Source: Gordonia sputi NBRC 100414 (lineage in GTDB: Bacteria > Actinomycetota > Actinomycetes > Mycobacteriales > Mycobacteriaceae). From it: a stretch of 64,000 nt of DNA. Shown here piece by piece: positions 1 to 8,863 of the stretch. The stretch's first letter is position 1; each line of letters starts with the position of its first letter. Below the pieces are notes generated by a model. The model was not told where the DNA came from, searched no databases, and worked only from the letters and a program-made list of their open reading frames with translations. A program made the position numbers and the translations under genes. The stretch covers positions 1 to 64,000 of the forward strand of contig NZ_BAFC01000123.1 of NCBI RefSeq assembly GCF_000248055.1, written 5' to 3'.

Positions 1-1
1 C

Positions 2-769
2 TCCGCGGTGAGCGCGGGCGGAGTCTGCACCTGTGTCAGCGCGCTCGACCTCCACGGCGTGTGGGTTGCCCCGTTCGGCGACCTGGTGCACGTCCGCGGT
101 CGCAACGTCGCCGCGCGCGGATCTGCCAGCACACACCACGCGTGCACTCGCTACGGACGGGCGCCACGGGAGGTCTACCCGCTCGACGACGTGGCCACGG
201 CTCTGCAGTACGCGGTCCGCTGCCTCAACGAAGAGGGAATTGTCGCCGCATGCGATTCCGTGCTGCACCAGGGGCTTCTCGAGTTCACCGACCTGCAGGC
301 GTTGTTCTCGTCGATGCCCGTCCGGATCAGGCGACTCCTCGACAGGTGCGCTGACTGTCTCGACTCCGGGGCCGAGTCCATCTTCGGATTCCGCCTGACC
401 ACGCTGGGGATTGCGTTCGAGAGCCAGGTGGAGATCCCAGGGATCGGTCGGGTCGACTTCTTGATCGGTAAGCGGCTGATCGTGGAAGTCGACAGCGTCG
501 CCTATCACGACAAATCGCCGGGGCAACGCGAGAAGGACCGGGTCAGAGACGAGACCGCTCACCGCCTGGGCTACATCCCGTGGCGGATCTCGTACAAGCG
601 GCTCATGTTCACGTGGGACGAAGTGGTCGACACGCTTCTCGCGATGATCCGCAGGCGCGATCACCTCAAATCGCTGGCCGAGCCGCCCGAGCTGACGCGC
701 CAGGCGGCCGATTCCGGCACCGACCACGCCCTCGGCTACTGGGACGACCCCGACTTCGCGGGATGCTGA
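2..769 (+). CDS. Orphan AbiEi-type / DUF559 nuclease-like protein, 5' end cut by the window
   Basis: The reading frame is open from the first bases of the window, so the N-terminus lies outside it. The visible part matches, residue for residue in long blocks, the complete paralogue at 19358-20305. The run AGG-C-TCVSALDLHGVWV aligns with AGGCLTCVAALKLHGFWI there. The C-terminal part has the DUF559/Vsr-like pattern: GIGRVDFLIG, then LIVEVDSVAYH about ten residues later, then a D-R-x-RD helix. This is compatible with a PD-(D/E)XK nuclease fold. The middle resembles AbiEi-family antitoxins of type IV toxin-antitoxin systems, but no AbiEii nucleotidyltransferase toxin is adjacent. A 90-bp palindrome follows 24 bases after the stop. 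Family placement is fairly safe; biochemical activity is unknown. Confidence 0.7.
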   Translation, partial: SAVSAGGVCTCVSALDLHGVWVAPFGDLVHVRGRNVAARGSASTHHACTRYGRAPREVYPLDDVATALQYAVRCLNEEGIVAACDSVLHQGLLEFTDLQALFSSMPVRIRRLLDRCADCLDSGAESIFGFRLTTLGIAFESQVEIPGIGRVDFLIGKRLIVEVDSVAYHDKSPGQREKDRVRDETAHRLGYIPWRISYKRLMFTWDEVVDTLLAMIRRRDHLKSLAEPPELTRQAADSGTDHALGYWDDPDFAGC

Positions 770-793
770 ACATGCGCGCAGTCCGCAGCGGAG

Positions 794-883
794 GGGTACG
801 TACACAACTGTGACGTCAGCGGGACGCCGCGACAATTATTGTCGTGGCCTCGCGCTGGCGACCGGATTGTGTACGCAGTACCC
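794..883. repeat. Large imperfect palindrome downstream of the AbiEi/DUF559 gene
   Basis: The centre is CGACAAT-T-ATTGTCG (830-844). The arms continue outward in near-matching form to GGGTAC (794-799) and its complement GTACCC (878-883), with shared blocks such as GTACACAA and CAGCG near the same distance from the centre. The arms differ by about 3 bases in length. It could form a long hairpin or cruciform. It does not share sequence with the 78-bp palindrome family found elsewhere in the window. Confidence 0.65.
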
Positions 884-1014
884 GCGCCGCGGCGCCCGCA
901 GCCGCAGCGGATTCGGGCGCCGCGCGCGCCCGATCCGCGCCGCGATCCGAGTGCGTAAGCGGCCTGAGCAGGGCGAATTGTCGCCGATCGTTGCGGTTTG
1001 GAACACTGTAGGCC

Positions 1015-2349
1015 GTGAGGAGTTCCGCTGAGGTCGCAGCCCGTTCCGCTGAATTGTTCCGTCGGGCCCAGGATGCGACGCCCGGTGGGGTCAATTCGCC
1101 CGTGCGCGCGTTCTCGGCGGTCGGCGGCACTCCGCGTTTCATCGCCTCGGCGAAGGGCTGTCATCTGACGGACGTCGATGGCAACGACTACGTCGATCTC
1201 GTTTCGTCCTGGGGTCCGATGATCCTCGGGCACGCGCATCCCGCAGTTGTGGAGGCAGTGCAGAAGACGGCAGCGCATGGTCTTTCCTTCGGTGCGCCGA
1301 CCGAGGGCGAAATCGAACTCGCCGAAGAGATCATCGACCGCGTCGACCCGGTCGAGCGTGTTCGCCTGGTCAATTCGGGTACCGAGGCGACGATGTCGGC
1401 GATCCGCCTCGCGCGCGGCGCCACCGGACGCTCGAAGATCATCAAGTTCTCCGGCTGCTACCACGGTCACGTCGACGCGCTGCTCGCCGACGCTGGCTCC
1501 GGAATCGCGACGCTCGGCCTCCCCACGACGCCCGGTGTCACCGGGGCGTCGGCACACGACACCATCGTCCTGCCCTACAACAATCTCGACGCCGTGGCCG
1601 AAGCGTTCGCCACCTACGGCGACGAGATCGCGGCCGTGATCACCGAAGCTGCGGCAGGCAACATGGGTGCTGTCGCCCCTGTCGACGGCTTCAACGCCGG
1701 CCTGCGCGATCTCACCCGACGCCACGGTGCGCTCTTCATCATCGACGAGGTCATGACGGGTTTCCGCGTCAGCCCCGCCGGGTGGTACGGCCTCGAGGGT
1801 GTTGCCGCCGACCTCTACACCTTCGGCAAGGTGATGAGCGGGGGACTGCCCGCCGCGGCGTTCGGCGGTCGCACCGACATCATGGAGAACCTCGCACCCA
1901 CCGGGCCCGTCTACCAAGCGGGCACGCTCAGCGGTAACCCGGTCGCCGTCGCCGCCGGACTCGCGACTCTCCGCAACGCCGACGCCGACGTCTACACCGC
2001 GCTCGACGCCAACGCCAACCGCCTGGCCTCCCTGTTCGCCGAGGCGCTCACCGACGCGGGCGTCGGTCACCGGGTGCAGCTGGCGGGCAACCTGCTCAGT
2101 GTGTTCTTCACCTCCGACCCCGCGACGCCGATCACCGACTACGCCGCCGTCAAAAACACCGAGACCTGGCGTTTCGCACCCTTCTTCCACGCGCTGCTCG
2201 ACGCGGGCGTGTACGCACCGCCGAGCGCATTCGAAGCCTGGTTTGTCTCTGCGGCGCTGGACGAGGATGCTTTTGGTCGAATCGCTGACGCGCTGCCGGC
2301 CGCAGCCCGCGCTGCAGCGCACGCCACGCAATCGGGGGAGTCCGACTGA
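1015..2349 (+). CDS. hemL: Glutamate-1-semialdehyde 2,1-aminomutase
   Basis: This enzyme converts glutamate-1-semialdehyde to 5-aminolevulinate, the last step of the C5 route into haem. The 444-residue length is usual for HemL. The N-terminal [16 protein letters not shown] is characteristic of the family. The PLP-binding lysine is K272 in [16 protein letters not shown], preceded by the [10 protein letters not shown] block that holds the cofactor. The GTG at 1015 is chosen because the protein then begins at the usual point for the family. The stop overlaps the next start by one base (TGATG), so the histidine phosphatase gene is probably translationally coupled. Its position before the cytochrome c maturation genes matches the mycobacterial order and links haem supply to haem attachment. 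Confidence 0.97.
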   Translation: MRSSAEVAARSAELFRRAQDATPGGVNSPVRAFSAVGGTPRFIASAKGCHLTDVDGNDYVDLVSSWGPMILGHAHPAVVEAVQKTAAHGLSFGAPTEGEIELAEEIIDRVDPVERVRLVNSGTEATMSAIRLARGATGRSKIIKFSGCYHGHVDALLADAGSGIATLGLPTTPGVTGASAHDTIVLPYNNLDAVAEAFATYGDEIAAVITEAAAGNMGAVAPVDGFNAGLRDLTRRHGALFIIDEVMTGFRVSPAGWYGLEGVAADLYTFGKVMSGGLPAAAFGGRTDIMENLAPTGPVYQAGTLSGNPVAVAAGLATLRNADADVYTALDANANRLASLFAEALTDAGVGHRVQLAGNLLSVFFTSDPATPITDYAAVKNTETWRFAPFFHALLDAGVYAPPSAFEAWFVSAALDEDAFGRIADALPAAARAAAHATQSGESD

Positions 2350-2975
2350 TGCACACGATCGTCCACATGATGCGCCACGGAGAGGTGCACAACCCGGACG
2401 GCATCCTCTACGGCCGCCTGCCCGGATTCCGCCTCTCGCCGACCGGCCGCGCTCAGGCGGAGAAGGTCGCGGGCACGCTCGCCGACCACGACATCACCGC
2501 GGTCTTCGCTTCCCCGCTGCAGCGGGCCCAGGAGACCGCCACCCCGATCGCCGCAGCGCACGGACTGCCGATCTTCACCAACGATCAACTCATCGAGGCC
2601 GACAACGTCTTCGAAGGCCTCAAGGTCTCCGTCGGCGACGGCGCGCTGAGCAAGCCCCGACACTGGGTCAAGCTGCGCGACCCATTCACCCCGTCGTGGG
2701 GAGAGCCCTACATCCAGCTCGCGCATCGCATGCTCGCCGCCGCCAACAAGGCGCGCGACGCCGCCCGCGGCCACGAGGCGGTCTGCGTCAGCCACCAACT
2801 TCCCGTCTATACCCTCCGACGCTTCCTCGAAGGTCAGCGTCTCTGGCACGACCCCCGTCGTCGGCAATGCTCACTGGCCTCGCTGACCAGCCTCATCTAC
2901 GACGACGACGCCCTCGTCGACATCATCTACTCCGAACCCGCCGGGCACTCCGACCCGCTCGCGACCGGGGCATGA
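2349..2975 (+). CDS. Histidine phosphatase superfamily (phosphoglycerate-mutase-like) protein
   Basis: The N-terminal MMRHGEVHNP carries the RHG signature whose histidine is phosphorylated in this superfamily. The block SPLQRAQETATPIA and the later CVSHQLPVYTLR (catalytic histidine in SH) complete the active-site set. At 208 residues it has the length of the small branch of the family. It overlaps hemL by one base and precedes the TlpA-like lipoprotein by 14 bases, the position of Rv0525 in M. tuberculosis. The substrate cannot be read from sequence; glycolytic mutase activity is unlikely and a phosphatase role is inferred. Confidence 0.86.
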   Translation: MHTIVHMMRHGEVHNPDGILYGRLPGFRLSPTGRAQAEKVAGTLADHDITAVFASPLQRAQETATPIAAAHGLPIFTNDQLIEADNVFEGLKVSVGDGALSKPRHWVKLRDPFTPSWGEPYIQLAHRMLAAANKARDAARGHEAVCVSHQLPVYTLRRFLEGQRLWHDPRRRQCSLASLTSLIYDDDALVDIIYSEPAGHSDPLATGA

Positions 2976-2989
2976 GCCGGATCTGACAC

Positions 2990-3595
2990 ATGCGCAGTAA
3001 GACCTTCACCGCAGTCCTGTTCGCCGTGCTGATGACGCTCGGCGTGCTGCTCAGCGGCTGCAGCGGAGGCAACGACGCCGTCGCACAGGGCGACACCTTC
3101 CAATTCGTGTCGCCGGGTGGAAAGACGTCGATCACCTACCCCGAGTCCGAGCGCAAGCCGATCGCAGACCTCATCGGCCCCGACCTCGTGACCGACAAGC
3201 AGATCGACGTCGACAAGGACTTCGCAGGCAAGGTCACGGTGATCAACGTGTGGGGTTCGTGGTGCGGACCGTGTCGCGCGGAGGCCGACGACCTCGAGAC
3301 CGTGTATAAGCAGAACAAGGACAATGGCGTCGCCTTTGTCGGCATCAACCTGCGCGACGACCGACAGTCGGCCAAGGACTTCGTCGCCGACCGCAAGGTC
3401 GGGTACCCGTCGATCTACGACTTCGACGGCGCGACGCTCGCCTCGATGACAACCCCCACCTCGGTCGTCCCGACGACCGTCGTCCTCGACCGGCAGCACC
3501 GTCCGGCCGCGGTCTACCTGCGCACCGTCAGCGCGGAGGAACTCGGCGCGATGGTCAAGAAGGTCGCCGCCGAAGACTCCGGAAAGCAGCCGTGA
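2990..3595 (+). CDS. TlpA/ResA-like thioredoxin-fold lipoprotein
   Basis: The first 24 residues form a lipoprotein signal ending in the lipobox LLSGC (C24). A thioredoxin fold follows with the redox motif WCGPC (C92, C95) in [18 protein letters not shown], and a cis-proline region near [14 protein letters not shown]. In System II cytochrome c biogenesis such a protein keeps the haem-binding cysteines of apocytochrome c reduced on the outer side of the membrane, receiving electrons from CcdA. The next gene, ccdA, starts at the overlapping GTGA, so the two are coupled. Its role in cytochrome c maturation is inferred from this context and is strong. Confidence 0.93.
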   Translation: MRSKTFTAVLFAVLMTLGVLLSGCSGGNDAVAQGDTFQFVSPGGKTSITYPESERKPIADLIGPDLVTDKQIDVDKDFAGKVTVINVWGSWCGPCRAEADDLETVYKQNKDNGVAFVGINLRDDRQSAKDFVADRKVGYPSIYDFDGATLASMTTPTSVVPTTVVLDRQHRPAAVYLRTVSAEELGAMVKKVAAEDSGKQP

Positions 3596-4380
3596 GCGGT
3601 ATGGGACAGACCTTCGCCGACACGGTCACCAGCGGTCCGCTGCTGCTCGCTCTGGCCGCGTGCGTGATCGCCGGACTCGTGTCGTTCGCATCCCCGTGCG
3701 TCGTGCCACTCGTCCCCGGCTACCTCTCGTACCTGGCAGGCCTCGTCGGGGCGGAGGCGCCCGCGGTGACGGTCGGCGAGTCCCCCAAACGCGGACGCTC
3801 ACGGGTGGCGATCGCCGCAGCCCTCTTCGTCCTCGGCTTCACCGTCGTCTTTGTTGCCGCGACGGCAACGGTCCTCGGCATCACGAGCACCGTGATCGTC
3901 AATCACGATGTGTTGCAACGCATTGGCGGAGTGGTGACGATCGTGATGGGTCTCGTCTTCATCGGGCTCGTCCCGATGATGCAGCGCGAGTTCCGTTTTG
4001 CGCCGCGCAACGTCTCGAACATCGTCGGAGCGCCGCTGCTCGGCGCGGTCTTCGCGCTCGGCTGGACCCCGTGCCTCGGTCCGACGCTCGCCGCGGTCAT
4101 CGCCACCGCGAGCGGGACGCAGGGCGCGACCGCGGTCAAGGGCGTCGCGCTGATCATCGCGTACTGCGCGGGCCTCGGCATTCCGTTCGTCATCCTCGCA
4201 TTCTCGTCCGCGTGGGCGCTGCGCAGCCTCGGCTGGCTGCGCACGCACGCACGACTCATCCAGATCTTCGGCGGCATCATGCTGATCGCGGTCGGAGTGG
4301 CTCTCGTCACCGGCTGGTGGGATCAGTTCATCGTGTGGGTCCGCGACGCTTTCATCTCCGACACCGAGCTTCCGGTATAG
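3592..4380 (+). CDS. ccdA: Cytochrome c biogenesis protein CcdA (DsbD family)
   Basis: This integral membrane thiol-disulfide carrier passes reducing power from cytoplasmic thioredoxin to the TlpA-like lipoprotein. The two conserved cysteines lie in [19 protein letters not shown] and [13 protein letters not shown], in the first and fourth hydrophobic segments. About six membrane helices are visible, as is usual for CcdA. The start chosen is the GTG overlapping the previous stop; an ATG nine bases later (3601) is the alternative. The gene sits 12 bases before resB in one apparent operon. Confidence 0.95.
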   Translation: MSGMGQTFADTVTSGPLLLALAACVIAGLVSFASPCVVPLVPGYLSYLAGLVGAEAPAVTVGESPKRGRSRVAIAAALFVLGFTVVFVAATATVLGITSTVIVNHDVLQRIGGVVTIVMGLVFIGLVPMMQREFRFAPRNVSNIVGAPLLGAVFALGWTPCLGPTLAAVIATASGTQGATAVKGVALIIAYCAGLGIPFVILAFSSAWALRSLGWLRTHARLIQIFGGIMLIAVGVALVTGWWDQFIVWVRDAFISDTELPV

Positions 4381-4392
4381 AAGCGGGCGAAC

Positions 4393-6054
4393 ATGACACA
4401 GACCATCGACCGACCGTCCACCCCCGCGCCGCAGACCCCGCAGCGTCCACACTGGGTCAAGCGTCGGGTGCTGTGGCCGCTGCGCAACCTCTGGCGCAGC
4501 CTCACGTCGATGCGCACCGCATTGGTGTTGCTGTTCCTGCTCGCACTGGCTGCGATCCCCGGTGCGCTGCTGCCGCAGCGAGAACTCAACGAACAGAAGA
4601 CACTTCAGTACATCTCCGACCACGGCTGGCTCGGCGAGTGGATGGACAAGATCCAGCTCTTCGACGTCTTCAAGAGCGCGTGGTTCACCGCCATCTACGT
4701 CCTGCTGTTCATCTCGCTGGTCGGCTGCCTCACCCCGCGCATCATCGAGCACGCCAAGAGTCTGCGCGCCAAACCCGTTGCCGCACCGCGCAATCTGTCG
4801 CGCATGCCGCGACACATCACCGAGACGGTCGACGGTGAGCCCGCCGAACTCGCCGAACGCATCTCGGGCAACCTGCGTGGCTGGCGACGTGAGATCACCG
4901 TGCGCGAACCGTCGAAGGCATACCCGGACGGCTGCGTCGAGGTATCGGCCGAAAAGGGCTACCTGCGCGAATTCGGCAACCTGGTCTTCCATTTCGCACT
5001 GCTGGCGCTGCTCGTGTCGATCGCGGTGGGCAAGGTGTACGGCTACGAGGGCACGCGCAGTCTCGTCGCCGACGGCGAGCAGGGACTGTGCAACACGTCG
5101 ACGGCGGTCTACGACTCATTCCGTGCGGGCGCGCTGGTGGACGGCACCAACCTCTCACCGTTCTGTATCCGCGTCGACGACTTCTCCGCGACCTTCCTCC
5201 CCGACGGTCAGCCGTCGATGTACGACGCGAAGATCCGCTACACCACCGACCCGCGCACACCGTCGTCGCAATGGCAGGAGCGGTCGGTGCGTGTCAACGA
5301 TCCGCTGCGCGTCGCGGGCGACCGCGTCTACGTGCTGGGCAACGGCTTCGCGCCGACCTTCACCGTGACCTTCCCGAACGGGGAGAAGCGCACGCAGACC
5401 GCGCTGTTCATCCCCGAGGTCATGCAGACCATGCTGTCGTCGGGCGCTGCCCGCTTCGACACCCCGGCGGGCCTGTACCCCGACGAGGACACCCGCCGCA
5501 AGAATCAGATCGCCCTCGAAGGACTCTTCGCGCCGACGGCGAGCTACGACGGCACGCTGCTCAGCTCCTCGTCGCCCGAGCCCAACGACCCCCAGGTCGC
5601 GACCCGGATCTACCGTGGCGACACCGGTCTCGACACCGGCCGAGCGCAGAACGCCTACTCGCTGGACACCGACATGATCCATCAGGGCAGGCTCAACCGT
5701 GAGGCGCAGGCGAACCTGAAGATCGGCGAGAGTGCGAGCCTTCCCGACGGCACCAAGGTGAGCTTCGACGGCTACAAGCGTTGGATCTCCGTGCAGGTCT
5801 CGCACGATCCGGCGCAGGTCTGGGTGTTGGTGTCGGCGATCGTGATGCTGGTCGGACTGGTGGTGTCGCTGATCGTCAAACGCCGCAGGATCTGGGCGCG
5901 TTTGGTGCCCGACTCGGACAACGGCGACCGACGACGTACGGTAGTAGAGATTGCCGGGCTGGCCCGCACCGACCAGGCCGGCTGGGGCGAGGGCTTCGAC
6001 GAGCAGGCACGCGGCCTGCTCACCGACGACAACAGGCGAGCACGACGTCTGTAG
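4393..6054 (+). CDS. resB: Cytochrome c synthase subunit ResB
   Basis: ResB (Ccs1) is one half of the System II haem lyase that exports haem and ligates it to apocytochrome c. The 553-residue protein opens with a short cytoplasmic tail and the block RNLWRSLTSMRTALVLLFLLALAAI, which contains the first helix and is typical of ResB. A second helix holds SLVGCLTP. A third lies around FHFALLALLVSIAVGKVYGYEG, then a large outer domain, then a final helix near QVWVLVSAIVMLVGLVVSLIVKRRR. The gene is followed by a 20-bp tandem repeat and then by ccsB, its partner. Confidence 0.95.
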   Translation: MTQTIDRPSTPAPQTPQRPHWVKRRVLWPLRNLWRSLTSMRTALVLLFLLALAAIPGALLPQRELNEQKTLQYISDHGWLGEWMDKIQLFDVFKSAWFTAIYVLLFISLVGCLTPRIIEHAKSLRAKPVAAPRNLSRMPRHITETVDGEPAELAERISGNLRGWRREITVREPSKAYPDGCVEVSAEKGYLREFGNLVFHFALLALLVSIAVGKVYGYEGTRSLVADGEQGLCNTSTAVYDSFRAGALVDGTNLSPFCIRVDDFSATFLPDGQPSMYDAKIRYTTDPRTPSSQWQERSVRVNDPLRVAGDRVYVLGNGFAPTFTVTFPNGEKRTQTALFIPEVMQTMLSSGAARFDTPAGLYPDEDTRRKNQIALEGLFAPTASYDGTLLSSSSPEPNDPQVATRIYRGDTGLDTGRAQNAYSLDTDMIHQGRLNREAQANLKIGESASLPDGTKVSFDGYKRWISVQVSHDPAQVWVLVSAIVMLVGLVVSLIVKRRRIWARLVPDSDNGDRRRTVVEIAGLARTDQAGWGEGFDEQARGLLTDDNRRARRL

Positions 6055-6070
6055 TCGCGGACGCTTCGGA

Positions 6071-6124
6071 GCAGACCGCAGCAGCTTCTAGCAGACCGCA
6101 GCAGCTTCTAGCAGACCGCAGCAG
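6071..6124. repeat. 20-bp tandem repeat, about 2.7 copies, between resB and ccsB
   Basis: The unit GCAGACCGCAGCAGCTTCTA occurs at 6071-6090 and 6091-6110, and its first 14 bases again at 6111-6124. The copies are identical, which suggests recent slippage. The array lies in the short gap between two genes of one operon, just upstream of the ccsB ribosome-binding region, so copy number could affect ccsB translation. This is inference. Confidence 0.9.
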
Positions 6125-6141
6125 TAGAGATAGGGCCAGCG

Positions 6142-7149
6142 ATGGGTAACGGAACAGACCAGATCGACGAGACGATGGCGCGCTACTCCGACCTTCTGTT
6201 CGGTACCGCGATCACCATCTACGTCCTGGCGATGCTCATGTTCCTCGCCGCCCTTGCGGGAGCCCGCTCGCGAAAGCTCACCGCATCAAAGGAACTCGTC
6301 ACAGCGGGCGGCGGTTCGACGACGCAGCGTGCCCCCGGCAAGATCGAGGGCCCGGCTCCGCGCACGCTGTCGGAGAAGATCGGCAACATGGCCTATCCGG
6401 TCGTGTTCGTGGGACTCATCGCACACATCGCGTCGATCGTCACCCGCGGAATCGCCACCGACCGCGCCCCCTGGGGCAACATGTACGAGTTCATCTCGCT
6501 GACCTGCGCCGCCTGCGTGGTCGCCGGGCTCGTCATCCTGCGTAAGCAGATCAACCGCCCACTGATCGCGTTCGTGCTGCTCCCGGTCACGCTGCTGATG
6601 TTCATCGCCGGTCGCTGGCTCTACACGCAGGCCGCGCCCGTGGTCCCGGCGCTCAAGTCGTACTGGTTGGCCATCCACGTCTCGATCATCTCGATCAGTT
6701 CCGGTGTGCTCCTCGTGTCCGGTGTCGCCAGCATCCTGTACCTGGTCAAGATGCGTTGGGGAGCGTCGTCGGAGACAGTCTCCGAGACCGGCGGCGGCGT
6801 CGTCGGCGCGCTGCGTCGACTTGTCGCTCACATCCCCACCGCCGAGGCGCTCGACCGTCTCGCCTACAAATGTGTGGTGTTCGGATTCCCGCTCTTCGGA
6901 CTCGGAATCGTGTTCGGCGCCATCTGGGCAGAGTCGGCGTGGGGCCGCTTCTGGGGCTGGGACCCCAAGGAAACCGTCTCGTTCATCGCCTGGATCATCT
7001 ACGCCGCATACCTGCACGCCCGTGCGACTGCCGGCTGGCGCAACAGCACCGCGGCATGGATCAACGTCGCCGGATTCGTCGCGCTGCTGTTCAACCTATT
7101 CATCATCAACCTGGTGGTCTCCGGCCTGCACTCCTACGCCGGGCTGTGA
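6142..7149 (+). CDS. ccsB: Cytochrome c synthase subunit CcsB (CcsA family)
   Basis: This multi-helix membrane protein forms the haem-handling half of the ResBC haem lyase. The diagnostic tryptophan-rich loop is present near residue 267 as WGRFWGWDPKETVSFIAWI. Conserved histidines occur in VGLIAHIASI, AIHVSIISIS and NLVVSGLHSYAG. At 335 residues it has normal length. It follows resB after the tandem repeat and completes the hemL-ccsB run of haem and cytochrome c genes. The next gene is convergent. Confidence 0.95.
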   Translation: MGNGTDQIDETMARYSDLLFGTAITIYVLAMLMFLAALAGARSRKLTASKELVTAGGGSTTQRAPGKIEGPAPRTLSEKIGNMAYPVVFVGLIAHIASIVTRGIATDRAPWGNMYEFISLTCAACVVAGLVILRKQINRPLIAFVLLPVTLLMFIAGRWLYTQAAPVVPALKSYWLAIHVSIISISSGVLLVSGVASILYLVKMRWGASSETVSETGGGVVGALRRLVAHIPTAEALDRLAYKCVVFGFPLFGLGIVFGAIWAESAWGRFWGWDPKETVSFIAWIIYAAYLHARATAGWRNSTAAWINVAGFVALLFNLFIINLVVSGLHSYAGL

Positions 7150-7152
7150 CAC

Positions 7153-7204
7153 GAGCCCGCCTACGCGGGACCGTGAAATGGAGTCCGCCTACGCGGGACC
7201 GTGA
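7153..7204. terminator. Duplicated 24-bp hairpin unit between convergent genes
   Basis: Two 24-bp copies (7153-7176 and 7181-7204) differ at one position. Each contains the self-complementary stem CCGC-CTAC-GCGG and ends in GGACCGTGA. The second copy overlaps the stop codon of the convergent regulator gene. Placement between two converging genes suggests a bidirectional terminator, although no T-run follows. Confidence 0.5.
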
Positions 7205-7656
7205 CCGTGGGGAGTTCGTGCGCCGCGCTCCGACGCCGCCTGTGCGCGAAGCATCTTGAGTAGATCGATCATCACGTCGATAGTGTCGGGACACAGGCTG
7301 CCCAAGTCGACCCCGGACAGGTGCGTCTCCGTGGTTGCGAGCATCTCGACGTAGTCGCGCTGCCGTTGCACGCGGTCGAGGTCTTCGGAGGGATTCGAGA
7401 GGAAATACGTGACGCTGACCTCGAAGGCACTCGCGATCGCCTCGACGGTCTTGAACGACGGCGTGCGCGCCTTGCCCGTGCGCAACTGCGAGATATAGGC
7501 GTCGCTCAACGAGTGGCCGTGCTGGTTCGCCTTCTCAGCGATCCGTTTGCCTGTGTACCGTCGGCCGTCTTCATCGCGAGAATGCTCGAAGAGTTCGGCC
7601 AGTTTGGCGGCGAAACTGTCGTCGCCGTCGGGAACCGTGCCCGGGCGAGTAGTCAT
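7189..7656 (-). CDS. XRE-type helix-turn-helix regulator, EspR-like
   Basis: The 155-residue protein begins with an acidic tail and FAAKLAELFEHSRDEDG, then an HTH domain: SDAYISQLRTGKARTPSFKTVEAIASAFEV is the recognition region. A short helical C-terminal dimerisation segment follows. The layout FAA-L-LF, SxxYISQLRxG, then a C-terminal helix resembles mycobacterial EspR (Rv3849), a nucleoid-associated regulator. It is convergent with ccsB and shares the repeat at its end. Targets are unknown. HTH assignment is strong; EspR-like function is inference. Confidence 0.85.
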   Translation of the reverse strand: MTTRPGTVPDGDDSFAAKLAELFEHSRDEDGRRYTGKRIAEKANQHGHSLSDAYISQLRTGKARTPSFKTVEAIASAFEVSVTYFLSNPSEDLDRVQRQRDYVEMLATTETHLSGVDLGSLCPDTIDVMIDLLKMLRAQAASERGARTPHGHGPA

Positions 7657-7796
7657 GTTTCAGAACTCGCTCGACGTGTCGATTGTGATGCCGGCGATCT
7701 CGATATCGGTGTCCCCCTGGCGCGGTGTCAGCTACGGAATCGTAATCGTACCCACACACTGCGGAGCGACGTCGGGCATCCTCGATGCACGATTCG

Positions 7797-8000
7797 TCAC
7801 AGTTCGTCGTTGGGTTTCCGTGTGCGCCGATCGAGATCGCGAAGGAAATCCGCGTCGTCGTCAGGACCGACCGGGCCGTGGGTGCGAGACCCAGGCCGCC
7901 TCACCGTCGAGTCATGGCGTTCCGCCAGTGCGGGCCCGAATGCACGCCACAACAGAAAACCGATCGCGGCCAAGCCGACGATGGCCAATAGAAATGTCAT
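7797..8000 (-). CDS. Small single-helix membrane protein, function unknown
   Basis: The 67-residue product starts with one strong hydrophobic helix, MTFLLAIVGLAAIGFLLWRAF, followed by a charged cytoplasmic-type tail rich in Arg and Asp. A good purine-rich stretch (GGGAGGTTGCC on the minus strand) precedes the ATG. No family is recognised. It lies between the EspR-like and BldC-like genes on the same strand. Short length makes this a moderate call. Confidence 0.55.
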   Translation of the reverse strand: MTFLLAIVGLAAIGFLLWRAFGPALAERHDSTVRRPGSRTHGPVGPDDDADFLRDLDRRTRKPNDEL

Positions 8001-8070
8001 GGCAACCTCCCATCTATCAGGGTACGCGTCCCGATGTGGAAGACCGGTGAGCCCTTACCGGCGAGTACGA

Positions 8071-8292
8071 CTATCCGACGCGACGGTTCAGGAGGGCCAC
8101 GACGTCCTCCTCGCGGAAACGACGATGGCCGCCCGGGGTACGGATCGATCCGAGGATGCCTGAGCTGGCCCACCGCGCGACGGTCTTGGGGTTCACATTG
8201 AACATCGCGGCAACCTGGCCGGGGGTCAGGGTGTGCTGGCTCGCGAGGCCGGGGGTGATGACGGTGGCGATACCAGGGTTGAGTGCGGTCAT
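8071..8292 (-). CDS. BldC-like MerR-type DNA-binding protein
   Basis: The 73-residue protein is almost entirely one winged-helix domain: LTPGQVAAMFNVNPKTVARWASSGILGSIRTPGGHRRFREEDVVALL. The TPGGHRRFRE wing is the hallmark of BldC and excisionase-type MerR domains. BldC in Streptomyces is a developmental regulator that binds direct repeats cooperatively. The ATG at 8292 is preceded by AAAGGGGAGAACA on the minus strand, a strong ribosome-binding site, which excludes the longer upstream reading. Targets in this organism are unknown. Confidence 0.88.
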   Translation of the reverse strand: MTALNPGIATVITPGLASQHTLTPGQVAAMFNVNPKTVARWASSGILGSIRTPGGHRRFREEDVVALLNRRVG

Positions 8293-8457
8293 TGTTCTCC
8301 CCTTTGGGTTTCTCTTCCGAGACGCGCGGTGATTGCGCGCTGACACATGAATACACGCAAAACGCCCAGGTACTCGAACCGTCATTACGAGGTAAAGAGA
8401 GTCAAAAGGTGCCCGTGACCTGCAAACACCGATTATGCACCCAAGTATCCTGAACAT

Positions 8458-8850
8458 GTGACCGACAAGCAGGACCCCACTCGAGCGGGTACGCACAAAC
8501 CAGACAACACAGACATCGCAGGTCAGAGCCATGTGGGCATGGGAACGCTGCTCTTCTCGATCCTCCTCTACACCGTGGCGCGACTGCTGTTGGTTGTGGT
8601 TGTGGCCGCGATCATCGTGGGAATCGGTGCGCTCGCGGGCGTCACCGTGCCGCTGTTGGTAGCTGCGGTGTTCGGTGTTCTCATCGCACTTCCGTTGGGA
8701 ATGGTGTTGTTCAAGAAGCTGCGCGTGCGCGTCAATACCCAGATTGCGGCGGTCGACGCCGAGCGCCGTCGTAAACACGACGACCTCCAGACGCGCTTGC
8801 GTGGCGCAGATGGCAAACGAACCCCGAACACCAGCGCCGACAGCGAATGA
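8458..8850 (+). CDS. DUF4229 family membrane protein
   Basis: A polar N-terminal tail of about 30 residues leads into two hydrophobic helices ([20 protein letters not shown] and the stretch ending in [15 protein letters not shown]) and then a basic, helical tail with [13 protein letters not shown]. This is the DUF4229 architecture common in Mycobacteriales, like Rv0531 at the equivalent position. The GTG at 8458 is used; the ATG three bases earlier is immediately followed by a stop. Function is not known. Confidence 0.8.
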   Translation: MTDKQDPTRAGTHKPDNTDIAGQSHVGMGTLLFSILLYTVARLLLVVVVAAIIVGIGALAGVTVPLLVAAVFGVLIALPLGMVLFKKLRVRVNTQIAAVDAERRRKHDDLQTRLRGADGKRTPNTSADSE

Positions 8851-8863
8851 ACGCCGACAACCG

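Noticed and set aside
736-2331. 531-residue open frame on the minus strand
   Set aside because: It lies antisense to hemL, is Arg/Gly/Val-rich without any domain, and ends inside the palindrome region. It is a high-GC shadow frame.
3660-4992. Long frames of about 390 residues on both strands over ccdA and resB
   Set aside because: Composition is dominated by Arg, Ala, Pro and His as expected for shadow frames; the true genes have clear CcdA and ResB motifs.
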